DNA from: Sphaeroforma sirkka
Lineage: Eukaryota; Opisthokonta; Ichthyosporea; Ichthyophonida
Assembly (NCBI GenBank): GCA_001586965.3
Contig: LUCW03001879.1
Coordinates: 1 to 52,132, forward strand
DNA: 52,132 nucleotides
Direction: 5' to 3'
Below are positions 41,131 through 48,630 of this stretch, in pieces. A program made the translations under genes and the position numbers. Under the pieces are notes generated by a model. It saw only the letters and a program-made list of their open reading frames with translations, did no database searches and was not told the origin of the DNA. Position 1 is the stretch's first letter. The number at the start of each line of letters is the position of its first letter.

Positions 41131-41215
41131 GGTTTTAGGTTTTGCTGGTTTTACAGCACATGACTAATGACTCATTTAAGAGTCAGTCATTTTAGGATTA
41201 CTGTTTATAATTACT

Positions 41216-41221
41216 AATAAA
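41216..41221 (+). terminator. Poly(A) signal AATAAA in the LTR
   Basis: AATAAA lies in the 3' third of the LTR and recurs at 49239-49244. In the 3' LTR copy it is well placed to direct 3'-end formation of the element transcript, just before the GC-rich hairpin that closes the LTR. Confidence 0.55.
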
Positions 41222-41288
41222 TGAACAACGTCCCCTCCCTGAGGAGGGAGAACGTTGAGATACAGTTATCTCGCGTATACTTACTACA

Positions 41289-42147
41289 TTTTTTAACTTA
41301 CCATAGAAGTTGTTAGTTTATTAGTAATTACAGAGAAAGCTACAGAATATGAATTAGTCAGTAGCTGGCACATATTTTTTTTGTTATAAGTATAACAATT
41401 GAAAGACAATGCGAACAGAGAATGTCGCATCAAATTGAACGATTTAGATTATCCGAACGATTTAGATTGAATTGAACGATTTAGATTGGATTAACGACGT
41501 GTGGACGACGAGGATGAAGAAAGAATCTACTAATACGAGTGAACCCGAAGAGCGAACATTCCAATCAAGCAGAACATTAACCAGGGTCAACAAGGAAAGT
41601 CTCACGACGATCAAATGACGAAATCAGACAATCAGTCAGAATCCACAGATGAGTACAGGTAGGAAGGTTGTTTTCAGTGTGAGACAAGTACAAATCGTAT
41701 TGCAAGCTAATGAGCTTAAATTGTATTTAAGAAGTTGTTAGAAGAAAGTTCTTAAGGACATCACGGGTAAGAAGAGTAAAAAAGAGGAGCGATGAGGGAA
41801 GTTCCCAAACAGGGTCCTGTGAATAGGCCGTCATTAGGCCGGAGTAAGAGCTGGCGAGGAGTAGAACAAGAAGTGGCTCCGACTAATGAGGCACTCAACC
41901 ATATGTTATTGTGGGATGAAGAGTAAGACAGCTGGTAGTGTTAGAGTATATAGACTATCCACACTACTTATGTTAGTGTAGGAAATAAAACAGTCACGAG
42001 GGAACCCACGAGTTCCTCGGAGATCGATGTCGAGACGTTATGTGTTTGAAGGATGAAATTTAATAGAAAATGGATATTTATATTCAGTACTCTATCAGTT
42101 CATTCGCACACATTTCTAGTTCTCCATTGACAAACAACTCACCAACC
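41289..42147 (+). other. Retrotransposon 5' leader
   Basis: No long frame. Directly after the LTR comes a T-run and AACTTACCATAGAAG, which lacks the usual TGG of a tRNA 3'-end primer-binding site. TTTATTAGTAATTA at 41317-41330 is the reverse complement of 41208-41221 inside the LTR, so the leader can pair with the LTR end. Three direct copies of GAACGATTTAGATT lie at 41437-41450, 41455-41468 and 41474-41487. The rest is purine-rich and without recognisable signals. Confidence 0.6.
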
Positions 42148-42663
42148 ATGTCCTACCCCCCCGCCAAAGTCGTAGACAGCAACTCTTGAATCCTGAGCGC
42201 CGCAAGGAAGATGATATCGACCGACGTGGAACTAAACGTCGTCAGTCCCATACGGAACGCCTCCGCCCGCACTCAGGTCAGGTACTGGAGGGGCAACAAC
42301 AGACACATCTTGGGGCTCCACACATTATTTCCGCGGACGACAAGCAGCCACCAACAGCAAACAAAATGGACCTGCACAATCTGACGAGGATGTCATATTC
42401 GAGGGTGAGACCAAGGAAGTACCCGACCTGCGTGCGGGCAGTAGTCAGACTTTGATTGGTGAACAGGTAGCCAGTGAAGGGCTGTCCCCTCGTTCGTCTC
42501 GGGATACTCCAGGGGCCTTATTTCCCAGTAATGACCCACCACGCCTCCCACCTAACAAGCGGAAGCGTCACCGGAACCGTACCAACAACAAGGAAACGGC
42601 ACGGGAACAATCGTCAGCTCAGAAACTCACGGAGCTGATGACACAACAGCAGTCTCTCTTTGA

Positions 42664-43497
42664 AAATACGAACAGAGGTTACAGCGCATAAACGCCGGAC
42701 GAACTACAATAGGGCCGGCCGCTAAGGAGAGTTCTTCTGACGCACACGAACGGGTACAGGCAGTACCAGAGGACGAAGACAACCCTACCTTCCGAATTCA
42801 AGGCTGTGAGCGTCCGTTTTATGGACTTGGGTACAAATCACCAGGGTCAGAGGACAGTTCAACCGAGGAGGATGATACTCTGTCTGCCAGTGAGAACACA
42901 CCAACTTTTCAAGAGTTCGCACATGAACAAGTATTAGCCAGACAGAATCCTCAAGGTAAGCAGGCGGTGAAGAATAGACAGGACCGATTAAGTACGAACC
43001 TGCGCCAACAACAGCAACGTCAGTGGGGCGAGAAAGAAGCGCCCAGTGAATATGTACAGACACATAAACGACAAGAGAAGGAGACAACAGTGCCTCCGCC
43101 CACACCGGCTAGTATCGAGAAAAGGCGACAGGCGCTACACGCACGGATACTACAGTTAAGTGACGAGCTATGCCAAGCAATCGAGGAGAATAACACGGCT
43201 CGAGCTGAAGCTCTTCGGGGCGTGATTGAGACACTTCGAGCTACATTAGAGTCCCGACCGGTAGAGAAGCGTCCCGTACCTTCACCACGTACGTGGCCTG
43301 ATTGGCCGTCGAACAGATACTACCTACATGATATCATGGAACGGGACACAAGAGGGGCTCTCCTCGAGGCGTTCAAGAACGCACAAATCGCAGGGCTGGA
43401 CGAGATTGGAACCTTACATGGTTTCATAAGGTACTATCTTACTTCAAGGCGGAAAAGTCAACGCTGGACTACATCCGCGACAACTCTGAACGGTTGA
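42664..43497 (+). CDS. Longest open gag segment (coiled-coil and capsid-like part)
   Basis: Open for 277 codons without an internal stop, entered from the preceding frame at the A4 run 42663-42666. It starts with an acidic region (EDED, STEEDD), then a Gln-rich stretch (LRQQQQRQW), a Pro-rich spacer, and a charged helical part with regular Leu spacing (KRRQALHARILQLSDELCQ) that looks coiled-coil. The C-terminal third (TWPDWPSNRYYLHDIMERD) resembles the start of a capsid-type domain in composition only. The frame is left near 43440. No residues here identify a family; gag assignment is by context. Confidence 0.6.
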   Translation, partial: KYEQRLQRINAGRTTIGPAAKESSSDAHERVQAVPEDEDNPTFRIQGCERPFYGLGYKSPGSEDSSTEEDDTLSASENTPTFQEFAHEQVLARQNPQGKQAVKNRQDRLSTNLRQQQQRQWGEKEAPSEYVQTHKRQEKETTVPPPTPASIEKRRQALHARILQLSDELCQAIEENNTARAEALRGVIETLRATLESRPVEKRPVPSPRTWPDWPSNRYYLHDIMERDTRGALLEAFKNAQIAGLDEIGTLHGFIRYYLTSRRKSQRWTTSATTLNG

Positions 43498-44080
43498 AGA
43501 CATGCACACCTCAACTACAGATCGAACAGATCTGTTCGCACAAAACACAAGCCACTGTCGATCCGCGTTTCGCAAGTTAGCCAAGGGCCAAAGTCGGAAC
43601 ATGCACACTCCTCTTATGGAACAAATGACACAGCTCATGGAGAACCACAGGAGGGCACGTGAACGGTGCCAGACAGATGCCGACTTCCAACAGAATTTAG
43701 TGAACCACTGCATTGTACAACTGTTAGAAGAAGCTCTCAACGGCCGTACGTATGAACGTACTCTACAGTTGCATCCCAAATGGCAACTGATGGAGACACG
43801 ACGAGCTATATACAGCTGTTGAGAGCCCTGACATTCAGGATGCACAGCAACGTACGGCAGCACGTTTCCAGGGTCGCAACAACCGCGAGGGCCCGACGAC
43901 CAATGGAAGCCGCGACCACACCAATAGCCGCCCCAACCTACAGACGAGTAGACGACAAACGCAGAATTGGACTCAACGGCCCCAACCTACGGTACCAACG
44001 ACTTGTGCGGGGTGCCAGGCACAGGCGCCACCAGGTGGTAGGCACATCCACGGTGTCACCATTTCAGGGCGTCGCAAGCG

Positions 44081-44392
44081 GTGAGCGCAGAGGGTCAGGC
44101 AAGGCTATACGACAACAACCGTCCTTTGAGGGACGTACAATCAGTACACAGACCGTCCACAACGTCAACCGCAGGACAGGGGCAGAATACATCCCAGACT
44201 AGAGACGTAGTTACAATACGTCCGACGCATCAAGTACAGGTGAATGCGATTACACAGGACGAAGACTTGGCTCCACCATCGGAAGCTACAGAGATTCATA
44301 TCAACACGATCCTTTACGAAGACTTCGAGCACATGACGTCACCACCAAACCACACCTATGACATGTGGGAGTCGGTAGCCGATCATGCATGA
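44081..44392 (+). CDS. gag C-terminal / pre-protease segment ending at an in-frame UGA
   Basis: 103 codons, hydrophilic, with a Thr/Gln-rich first half and an acidic second half (TQDEDLAPPSEATEIH). It ends at TGA 44390-44392, and the protease-RT segment continues in the same frame from 44393. It therefore sits where gag/pol boundaries are controlled by recoding in many retroelements. The stop may be a genuine readthrough site, a mutation, or a base-calling error; see the findings. Confidence 0.55.
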   Translation: MSAEGQARLYDNNRPLRDVQSVHRPSTTSTAGQGQNTSQTRDVVTIRPTHQVQVNAITQDEDLAPPSEATEIHINTILYEDFEHMTSPPNHTYDMWESVADHA

Positions 44393-45223
44393 GAGGTGAG
44401 GGTGTCTGAGTCGGATAGGAGCTTCATATTTGTTACCACGATTGGAGCAGTGATGGCAATACAAGACCCATTGCTGACGTCAGACAACCGAGTCTATATT
44501 CAAGTACAAATCAACGGACGTACGTTCAAAGCCTTGATAGACACGGGAGCAAATAGAAGTTGTATCTCACAGACATCCGCAGACCTCCTTGGCCGACCAA
44601 TAACTCCGGCACCACCTGGGTCATTTATATATTTAGCTGACAAGGCGGTGCGAACTCCTCGACTGGGGACGACGGAAGTGGTACCTATAAGGTACGGTAC
44701 CAGAATTATCGACGGTTCATTAGAATTGATGAACTTGCCGACGGGTATAGATGTTATAGTGGGGCAAGATATGTTGAAAGGCTTGGGCCTATACATAGGC
44801 GGTATCCAATCGCCACTTGCACCAATAGACCCCACAGAACTAGAAGAGCTCCTCGAACCCATACCACGCCGACAGGCACCTAACACGACGGAACCCGTCG
44901 ATGTACGCCAACGGTTGGCACAGGATTTGGAAGCCAATGCGAAAATTGCCGACAACGCGCGCTGTCGTCTGGAATGGAGTGAGGTAACCATCCCAGTAAC
45001 CCATGAACAAGCGTTGCAGATGCGGCGATCGGCGCGTAACTTCGTATCCGATCGATGGCTCCCCTATGTGGATGAACAAGTGAAGAAGTGGTTGACGGAT
45101 TTGGTGATCACGAAACGAACGACACCAACGACTGTTAATCTTCCTCTCCTTGCGGTACCGACATTCGATGCGGAAGGCAACGTCAAGAAGGTACGCGTGT
45201 GTTTTAGACATGCGTGCCGTTAA
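44393..45223 (+). CDS. Pol: aspartic protease and N-terminal part of reverse transcriptase
   Basis: Retropepsin-type protease followed by the RT fingers region. The catalytic triplet DTG lies at 44540-44548 within ALIDTGANRSC. It is followed by a hydrophobic stretch (SFIYLADKAV) and a conserved-looking GIDVIVGQDML, the region that carries the Ile-Leu-Gly-type motif in other family members. After a Pro-rich linker, residues from about 44980 (IPVTHEQALQMRRSARNFVS) lead into the RT N-terminus, including the segment before the first RT motif (LPLLAVPTFDAEGNVKK). The frame is lost at the T4 run 45202-45205, where coding moves to the next frame. The protease would process the Gag-Pol polyprotein inside virus-like particles. 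Confidence 0.88.
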   Translation, partial: EVRVSESDRSFIFVTTIGAVMAIQDPLLTSDNRVYIQVQINGRTFKALIDTGANRSCISQTSADLLGRPITPAPPGSFIYLADKAVRTPRLGTTEVVPIRYGTRIIDGSLELMNLPTGIDVIVGQDMLKGLGLYIGGIQSPLAPIDPTELEELLEPIPRRQAPNTTEPVDVRQRLAQDLEANAKIADNARCRLEWSEVTIPVTHEQALQMRRSARNFVSDRWLPYVDEQVKKWLTDLVITKRTTPTTVNLPLLAVPTFDAEGNVKKVRVCFRHACR

Positions 45224-45998
45224 CGCGCTTATTCCTGGTGACCAGTTCCTGATCCCCAAGGTCAACGAACTCATATCTCGCCTCAAGAGTAAGAAGTACT
45301 ACACGACGCTGGACATATCGGCTGCATACCACAGGCTGCCCATCCATCCAGACTCACAATACTTATTTAGTTTTACACACGAACGTTATCAGTACTCGTT
45401 CACATCAGCACCGTTCGGTCTTCATGTACTCACGCAGCAGTTTCAACGTACCTTGAGTACAATACTTGATGGCTTACCGGTTCACCACTATATCGATGAC
45501 ATAGTTATCGCCAGTGACGGTTATGACGAACACGTTAGGACGGTGCAGAAGGTGATACAACGCTTAACATACCACAGTTTTAAGCTTAACCCTGCCAAGT
45601 GCCACTTCGCTATCTCCGAAGTCATGATCCTAGGGAAGAAAGTATCGGCACAAGGCATTGACATTGACCATGAAAAGCAGGCCAAGCTGATAGACTGGCC
45701 CACACCACAACGATACAAAGATATAGCCTCGGCGTTGGGTTTAGCAAATTACCTCCACGAACATCTGCCTAATTTCGCGAACACGGTTGCACCCTTGCGC
45801 GAATTTTGCAAACTCAAACCAAAGGAGTTGATAGGTGATCGTTGGGAGGAGAGACATGCACAGGCGTGGCAGGCAATGAAAGACGCAGTGGTGAATGCTG
45901 TGGCGTTACACTTTCCGGTCGACGGCATTCCTCTAAACTTGGAAACCGACGCTAGCGATTACGGTTTAGGGGAGCGCTATTCAATGGGTCAACGGTAA
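45150..45998 (+). CDS. Pol: reverse transcriptase core and start of RNase H
   Basis: Ty3/gypsy-type reverse transcriptase that copies element RNA into cDNA. Visible motifs in order: CVLDMRAVN (motif with LD-R-N), TTLDISAAYHRLPI (first catalytic Asp), FTSAPFGLHVLTQQFQR (PFGL motif), HHYIDDIVIAS (YIDD catalytic box, codons 45489-45500), LNPAKCHF (thumb side) and LGKKVSAQGI. The connection region (WPTPQRYKDIASALGLANYL) follows, then NLETDASDYGLG, the first RNase H motif with its catalytic Asp. The true coding entry is at about 45202; upstream codons of this frame overlap the protease segment. The frame is left at the G4 run 45969-45972. All key RT residues are present. Confidence 0.93.
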   Translation: MRYRHSMRKATSRRYACVLDMRAVNALIPGDQFLIPKVNELISRLKSKKYYTTLDISAAYHRLPIHPDSQYLFSFTHERYQYSFTSAPFGLHVLTQQFQRTLSTILDGLPVHHYIDDIVIASDGYDEHVRTVQKVIQRLTYHSFKLNPAKCHFAISEVMILGKKVSAQGIDIDHEKQAKLIDWPTPQRYKDIASALGLANYLHEHLPNFANTVAPLREFCKLKPKELIGDRWEERHAQAWQAMKDAVVNAVALHFPVDGIPLNLETDASDYGLGERYSMGQR

Positions 45999-46011
45999 GA
46001 AACATTACTTA

Positions 46012-46725
46012 ATGTTCTTTAGTAAGACTCTGAACCATGCGCAACAGAACTACGCCACACCTATGAAGGAGTTACTGGCATTGGTATATGGACTGACACA
46101 TTTCAGGGAATACTTGGATGGGCAACGGTTTGCGGTCTTCACGGACCACAAGGCCCTTGTATATATGAACACACAGCTCAAGCTTAATCCGATGCTTCAG
46201 AGATGGCATCATATCATCGCGCCATTCAACTTTACCATATCGCATATACCAGGAGAGTCAAATGTGCTCCCGGACATGTTAAGTAGAGTACACGAGGGGA
46301 CAGCGGAGCAGGACGAGCTCGAAATAATGTATACCGACGGCTGGCAGTTATTCCCTAGTTACTTTGAACAAGCGCAACAACACTTTGGACCGAATGACAT
46401 AGATGTATTTGCGGACCCAACCAACGCTCAGCTTCCTCGGTTCTGGACGAAGGATGATGGGGAAGGAGCGTTTGCCCACGACTGGTCGATAGTCGATGGA
46501 TGGATGAACCCGCCTTGGGGACAGATACACAGGATGTTACGCAAGATACGAGCCGACGGCGCACGGGCCACAATATGTCTACCATGGGTACCAAGAGCAC
46601 CATGGTTTGACCTGTTCAAGCAGTTATTGCAGACAGAACCGGTGCTGGTACCACGGACACCACACACGTTCCTCAAGTACGCTAAGTACGCATGTGGGGG
46701 AAGACACCATGGGGTCATACCGTAG
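46012..46725 (+). CDS. Pol: RNase H followed by Dam-like methyltransferase domain
   Basis: The coding frame actually enters near 45970. RNase H shows FFSKTLNHAQQNYATPMKEL, with the catalytic Glu in KELLALVYGL, FAVFTDHKALVY (catalytic Asp) and HIPGESNVLPDMLSR. Instead of the usual short tether to integrase, the frame then continues into about 130 residues that match the layout of Dam-like DNA adenine methyltransferases (listed separately). The frame is lost at the G5 run 46696-46700 and coding continues in 46692-47273. RNase H degrades the RNA strand during reverse transcription; the role of the extra domain is unknown. Confidence 0.9.
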   Translation: MFFSKTLNHAQQNYATPMKELLALVYGLTHFREYLDGQRFAVFTDHKALVYMNTQLKLNPMLQRWHHIIAPFNFTISHIPGESNVLPDMLSRVHEGTAEQDELEIMYTDGWQLFPSYFEQAQQHFGPNDIDVFADPTNAQLPRFWTKDDGEGAFAHDWSIVDGWMNPPWGQIHRMLRKIRADGARATICLPWVPRAPWFDLFKQLLQTEPVLVPRTPHTFLKYAKYACGGRHHGVIP

Positions 46726-46740
46726 TAGCACGGGTGGGTC
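46327..46740 (+). other. Dam-like DNA N6-adenine methyltransferase domain inside pol
   Basis: Between RNase H and integrase the protein reads, in order: GWQLFPSYFEQAQQHFGP, DIDVFADPTNAQLPRFWT, a short Gly/Glu loop, AHDWS, WMNPPWGQI, RMLRKIRADGARATICLPW, PWFDLFKQL, and after the G5 run WGHTVVARV. This matches the order of phage-type Dam methyltransferases: lF...FG-hDhhA---NA----y, -dW-, NPPY, K----G--hhhLlP-----wf, and a terminal hydrophobic strand. NPPW (codons 46507-46518) fits the catalytic [DNS]PP[YFW] motif IV. Related domains are known from DIRS-type retroelements. Activity is not shown; the frame break falls near the C-terminal end of the domain. Confidence 0.75.
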
Positions 46741-47273
46741 CTCCCAATGGATTCAAACTGGACCCGCTGTTTTCACAGCGACTTGGTTTTGCAGAACCAA
46801 AGCATACAAAATATGTCATGTACTTAGACACAGCGCGAGAAATCTCAGTGGCTCTGGCAGATGCAGAGGGTCAACCGGCGTTTGCACAAGCGAGTCCGGC
46901 GGAGAAACAGCGTCGTACGCAACTCACGCAAGCGCAACACGAACAAGGACATCATGGGGCGGCGGACACAGTCCAACAACTTCGTCAGAACGGTCACGTT
47001 TGGCCAGGGGCACTTGAGTTAGCCACAGAAGTTAAGCGGCAATGTGGCACATGTTTGGGACAGGACACACTTCGTAAAGGTTTCCACCCGATGATTAGCA
47101 TCGATGCACGCTACCCGTGGGACCATATTCAAGTGGACTACATCCCGATGCCACTGGAGTCCAGACGCAAGAACAATTATATTCTTCACGTCTTAGACAT
47201 CGCCACAGGCTATTCTATCCTTCGAGCCACACCGGACAAGACAAAGGAAACCACGACACAGACACACTCATAG
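46692..47273 (+). CDS. Pol: integrase zinc-binding domain and first part of catalytic core
   Basis: Entered from the previous frame at the G5 run 46696-46700. It begins with the last strand of the Dam-like domain, then a linker. The H2C2 zinc finger is HEQGHHGAADTVQQL followed by QCGTCLGQ (Cys pair near 47040-47055). The catalytic core starts with WDHIQVDYIPMP, whose Asp is codon 47136-47138, then NNYILHVLDIATGYSIL. The frame ends at TAG near an ACACAC dinucleotide run at about 47262-47267, and the core continues in the 47117-47632 frame. Integrase inserts the cDNA into host chromatin. Confidence 0.9.
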   Translation: MWGKTPWGHTVVARVGPPNGFKLDPLFSQRLGFAEPKHTKYVMYLDTAREISVALADAEGQPAFAQASPAEKQRRTQLTQAQHEQGHHGAADTVQQLRQNGHVWPGALELATEVKRQCGTCLGQDTLRKGFHPMISIDARYPWDHIQVDYIPMPLESRRKNNYILHVLDIATGYSILRATPDKTKETTTQTHS

Positions 47274-47632
47274 AGATTTTTGGCGAACATGGTTTCCCCG
47301 TAAAATCCAAACAGACATGGGGAAGGAGTTCACCAACAAGTTTAGTGGAGCTTCTGGTCCAGGAAGTGGGGATGCTACATAAGGTGTCTCCACCATATCG
47401 ACCCCAAGTGCTGGGCGCGGCAGAACGACGTCACAAGGAGATTACACGTTCTATTCGACAATGCTGTGAGGCAGTTCCCCTTCGATGGGACGAACGCCTT
47501 CCGTTTACGATGCTATACCAGAACCTTCGGATATCCGTCGCCATAAGAGTGCACCGTTTAGCGTGTACTTTGGCCGCCGCCATGTTCCGTTCGCCGATTT
47601 CACGGACGAGTTACCGGATTCTCAGCCGATGA
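47117..47632 (+). CDS. Pol: integrase catalytic core, middle part (used from about 47265)
   Basis: Only the part after about 47265 is read from this frame: TLIEIFGEHGFPV. Next the second catalytic Asp is found in IQTDMGKEF (codon 47314-47316), but this piece lies in a third frame between the A4 run 47302-47305 and the T3 run 47341-47343. Coding then returns to this frame for ELLVQEVGMLHKVSPPYRPQ and GAAERRHKEI, with the catalytic Glu at 47423-47425. So all three D-D-E residues exist, separated by two single-base frame changes. The frame is left again near 47520-47550. Confidence 0.85.
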   Translation: MGPYSSGLHPDATGVQTQEQLYSSRLRHRHRLFYPSSHTGQDKGNHDTDTLIEIFGEHGFPVKSKQTWGRSSPTSLVELLVQEVGMLHKVSPPYRPQVLGAAERRHKEITRSIRQCCEAVPLRWDERLPFTMLYQNLRISVAIRVHRLACTLAAAMFRSPISRTSYRILSR

Positions 47633-47958
47633 CGAATGACACCTGGGCACAACGATTAGACCAGTTACAGGACACTATATTGCCGACCCTCCACCACATT
47701 ACCAAGAAGTATACAGGCAAGCTTACGACGACATTTGACCGCCTGCATGCTCACGACTTGGTACATTTCGACGAAGGAGATGTGGTCATGGTACGATCAG
47801 AAGGCCGAACAACGAAGGCTATGCGGCCATTGTTTGGACCATATGTAGTCAAAGCTAGACACGGCCAACGCTACGAGTTAGCGAACAAGGATGGTTCCGC
47901 CCCCACCAGAATTCAAGACCAAACCGGTACGGGTGGAACTCCTCCGTTTAGTGCATAG
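47485..47958 (+). CDS. Pol: integrase C-terminal region with GPY/F domain
   Basis: Used from about 47540. HKSAPFSVYFGRRHVPF matches the end of the integrase core region (sPF-l-FGR). A helical stretch (WAQRLDQLQDTILPTLHHITKKY) follows, then the GPY/F domain: FDEGDVVMVRSEG and LFGPYVVKARHGQRYELA, with GPY codons at 47836-47844. The GPY/F domain is typical of many Ty3/gypsy integrases and takes part in DNA binding or multimerisation. The frame is lost at the C5 run 47900-47904 and coding continues in 47891-48193. Confidence 0.9.
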   Translation: MGRTPSVYDAIPEPSDIRRHKSAPFSVYFGRRHVPFADFTDELPDSQPMTNDTWAQRLDQLQDTILPTLHHITKKYTGKLTTTFDRLHAHDLVHFDEGDVVMVRSEGRTTKAMRPLFGPYVVKARHGQRYELANKDGSAPTRIQDQTGTGGTPPFSA

Positions 47959-48193
47959 ACGCACAGACCCACCAATTAGCGAAGACTTATGGACCGAAGG
48001 AGGGGTGGAGTTTCGCCATATTATCACACATCGTACGAATGATGAGACGGGGAAATTAGAATACCTGGTGAGATGGCGAGAAGGCGAACCAACGTGGGAA
48101 ACAGCAGAAGCTTTTGATGATGCCAACGATATCGCGGCCTACCACAAAGCTTCGCAGACACGGACACGTAAGCGCCAACGTGCACAAGTCTAA
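47891..48193 (+). CDS. Pol: integrase C-terminal tail with chromodomain
   Basis: Entered at the C5 run 47900-47904. After a linker (VELLRLVHRRTDPPISEDLW), the chromodomain runs from about 48007 to 48153: VEFRHIITHRTND, then LEYLVRWREGEPTWE, then a C-terminal helix (DDANDIAAYHK). The Y-V-W-E spacing is the chromodomain signature. The protein ends with a basic tail (RTRKRQRAQV) and TAA at 48191-48193. In chromoviruses such domains bind methylated histone tails and steer integration to heterochromatin, which fits the satellite surroundings. Some of the usual aromatic cage residues are altered (F-R in the first strand), so binding strength cannot be judged. Confidence 0.88.
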   Translation: MVPPPPEFKTKPVRVELLRLVHRRTDPPISEDLWTEGGVEFRHIITHRTNDETGKLEYLVRWREGEPTWETAEAFDDANDIAAYHKASQTRTRKRQRAQV

Positions 48194-48221
48194 TACTTTA
48201 TCTTCAATATAACTTTGTTCT

Positions 48222-48630
48222 CGGATATCGAGCTCAAGCTCTGGAGCATAAACCAGCAACTCTAGCTCCCGAGTATAAACCAGCCACTCGAGCTCTTGAG
48301 TATAAAAAAAAAGCAGCGACTCTAGCTCCCGAGTATAAACCAGCAACTCTAGCTCCCGAGTATAAACCAGCCTCTCGAGCTCTTGAGTATAAAAACAGCA
48401 GCGACTCTAGCTCTGAGAGTATAAACCAGCAACTCTAGCTCCCGAGTATAAAACCAGCCACTCGAGCTCTTGAGTATAAAAAGCAGCGACTCTAGCTCCC
48501 GAGTATAAACCAGCCACTCGAGCTCGCGAGAATAAACGGTTAGCACTCGAGCTCGCGAGGGAAAATCGTCAGCGGCTCAAGCTCGCGAGGTTAAATGAGC
48601 CACTCTTGCTTCGGAGTATAACACAGCGAA
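48222..48630. repeat. Minisatellite 1 in the retrotransposon 3' UTR (~27-bp units)
   Basis: About 14 units of roughly 27 bp with the core CTCTAGCTCCCGAGTATAAACC plus AGC. Each core has a short inverted repeat (CTCGAGCTCGCGAG type). Units come in three flavours repeating as a trimer of about 83-90 bp (CTAGCTCCCGAG, CGAGCTCTTGAG, CTAGCTCCCGAG) through the middle, becoming irregular after about 48505. A-runs after GTATAA vary from 3 to 9. Minus-strand frames here (rich in ELEWLVYTRELE) are products of the repeat and not genes. Confidence 0.93.

Larger units (their letters stand above)
41043..41288 (+). repeat. 5' LTR (246 bp)
   Basis: Begins TGTGGTCAGAATAC and ends CTTACTACA, and is repeated at 49065-49311. 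It contains a TATATTTA box at 41064-41071, a 12-bp-stem hairpin at 41103-41130, ATGACTCAT with the partner GAGTCA nearby, AATAAA at 41216-41221, and a GC-rich hairpin at about 41227-41256. The only differences from the 3' LTR are run lengths: GG versus GGG in the GGGTTTTAGG region, and C- and G-run changes in the GC-rich hairpin. Confidence 0.95.
42148..44392 (+). pseudogene. gag-like region of the retrotransposon, frame-broken
   Basis: The first ATG is at 42148 and the frame is lost after a C7 run at 42156-42162. Coding then passes through several frames: 42186-42455, 42452-42691, 42664-43497, about 43443-43575, 43502-43822, about 43803-44072, and 44081-44392. The predicted product is hydrophilic: an N-terminal part rich in Arg, Gln and acidic residues, a Pro-rich linker, a helical, coiled-coil-prone stretch, a capsid-like middle, and a late segment rich in Asn, Arg and Thr containing CAGC followed by two His (GRHIHG), which may be a degenerate zinc knuckle. 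Gag identity rests mainly on position between the leader and protease; sequence similarity is not recognisable by eye. The last segment ends at TGA 44390-44392, in frame with the protease segment. Confidence 0.7.

Noticed and set aside
43444..43863. Minus-strand 139-codon frame rich in Cys and Ser
   Set aside because: Antisense to the gag-like region; no family features and composition expected from antisense of Arg/Thr/Gln-rich coding.
44500..45286. Long minus-strand frames of 148-163 codons
   Set aside because: They are antisense shadows of the protease and RT coding sequence, which has clear catalytic motifs on the plus strand.
48056..48546. Minus-strand frames rich in ELEWLVYTRELE
   Set aside because: They read through the 27-bp minisatellite and the antisense of the chromodomain; the periodic protein is a product of the DNA repeat.
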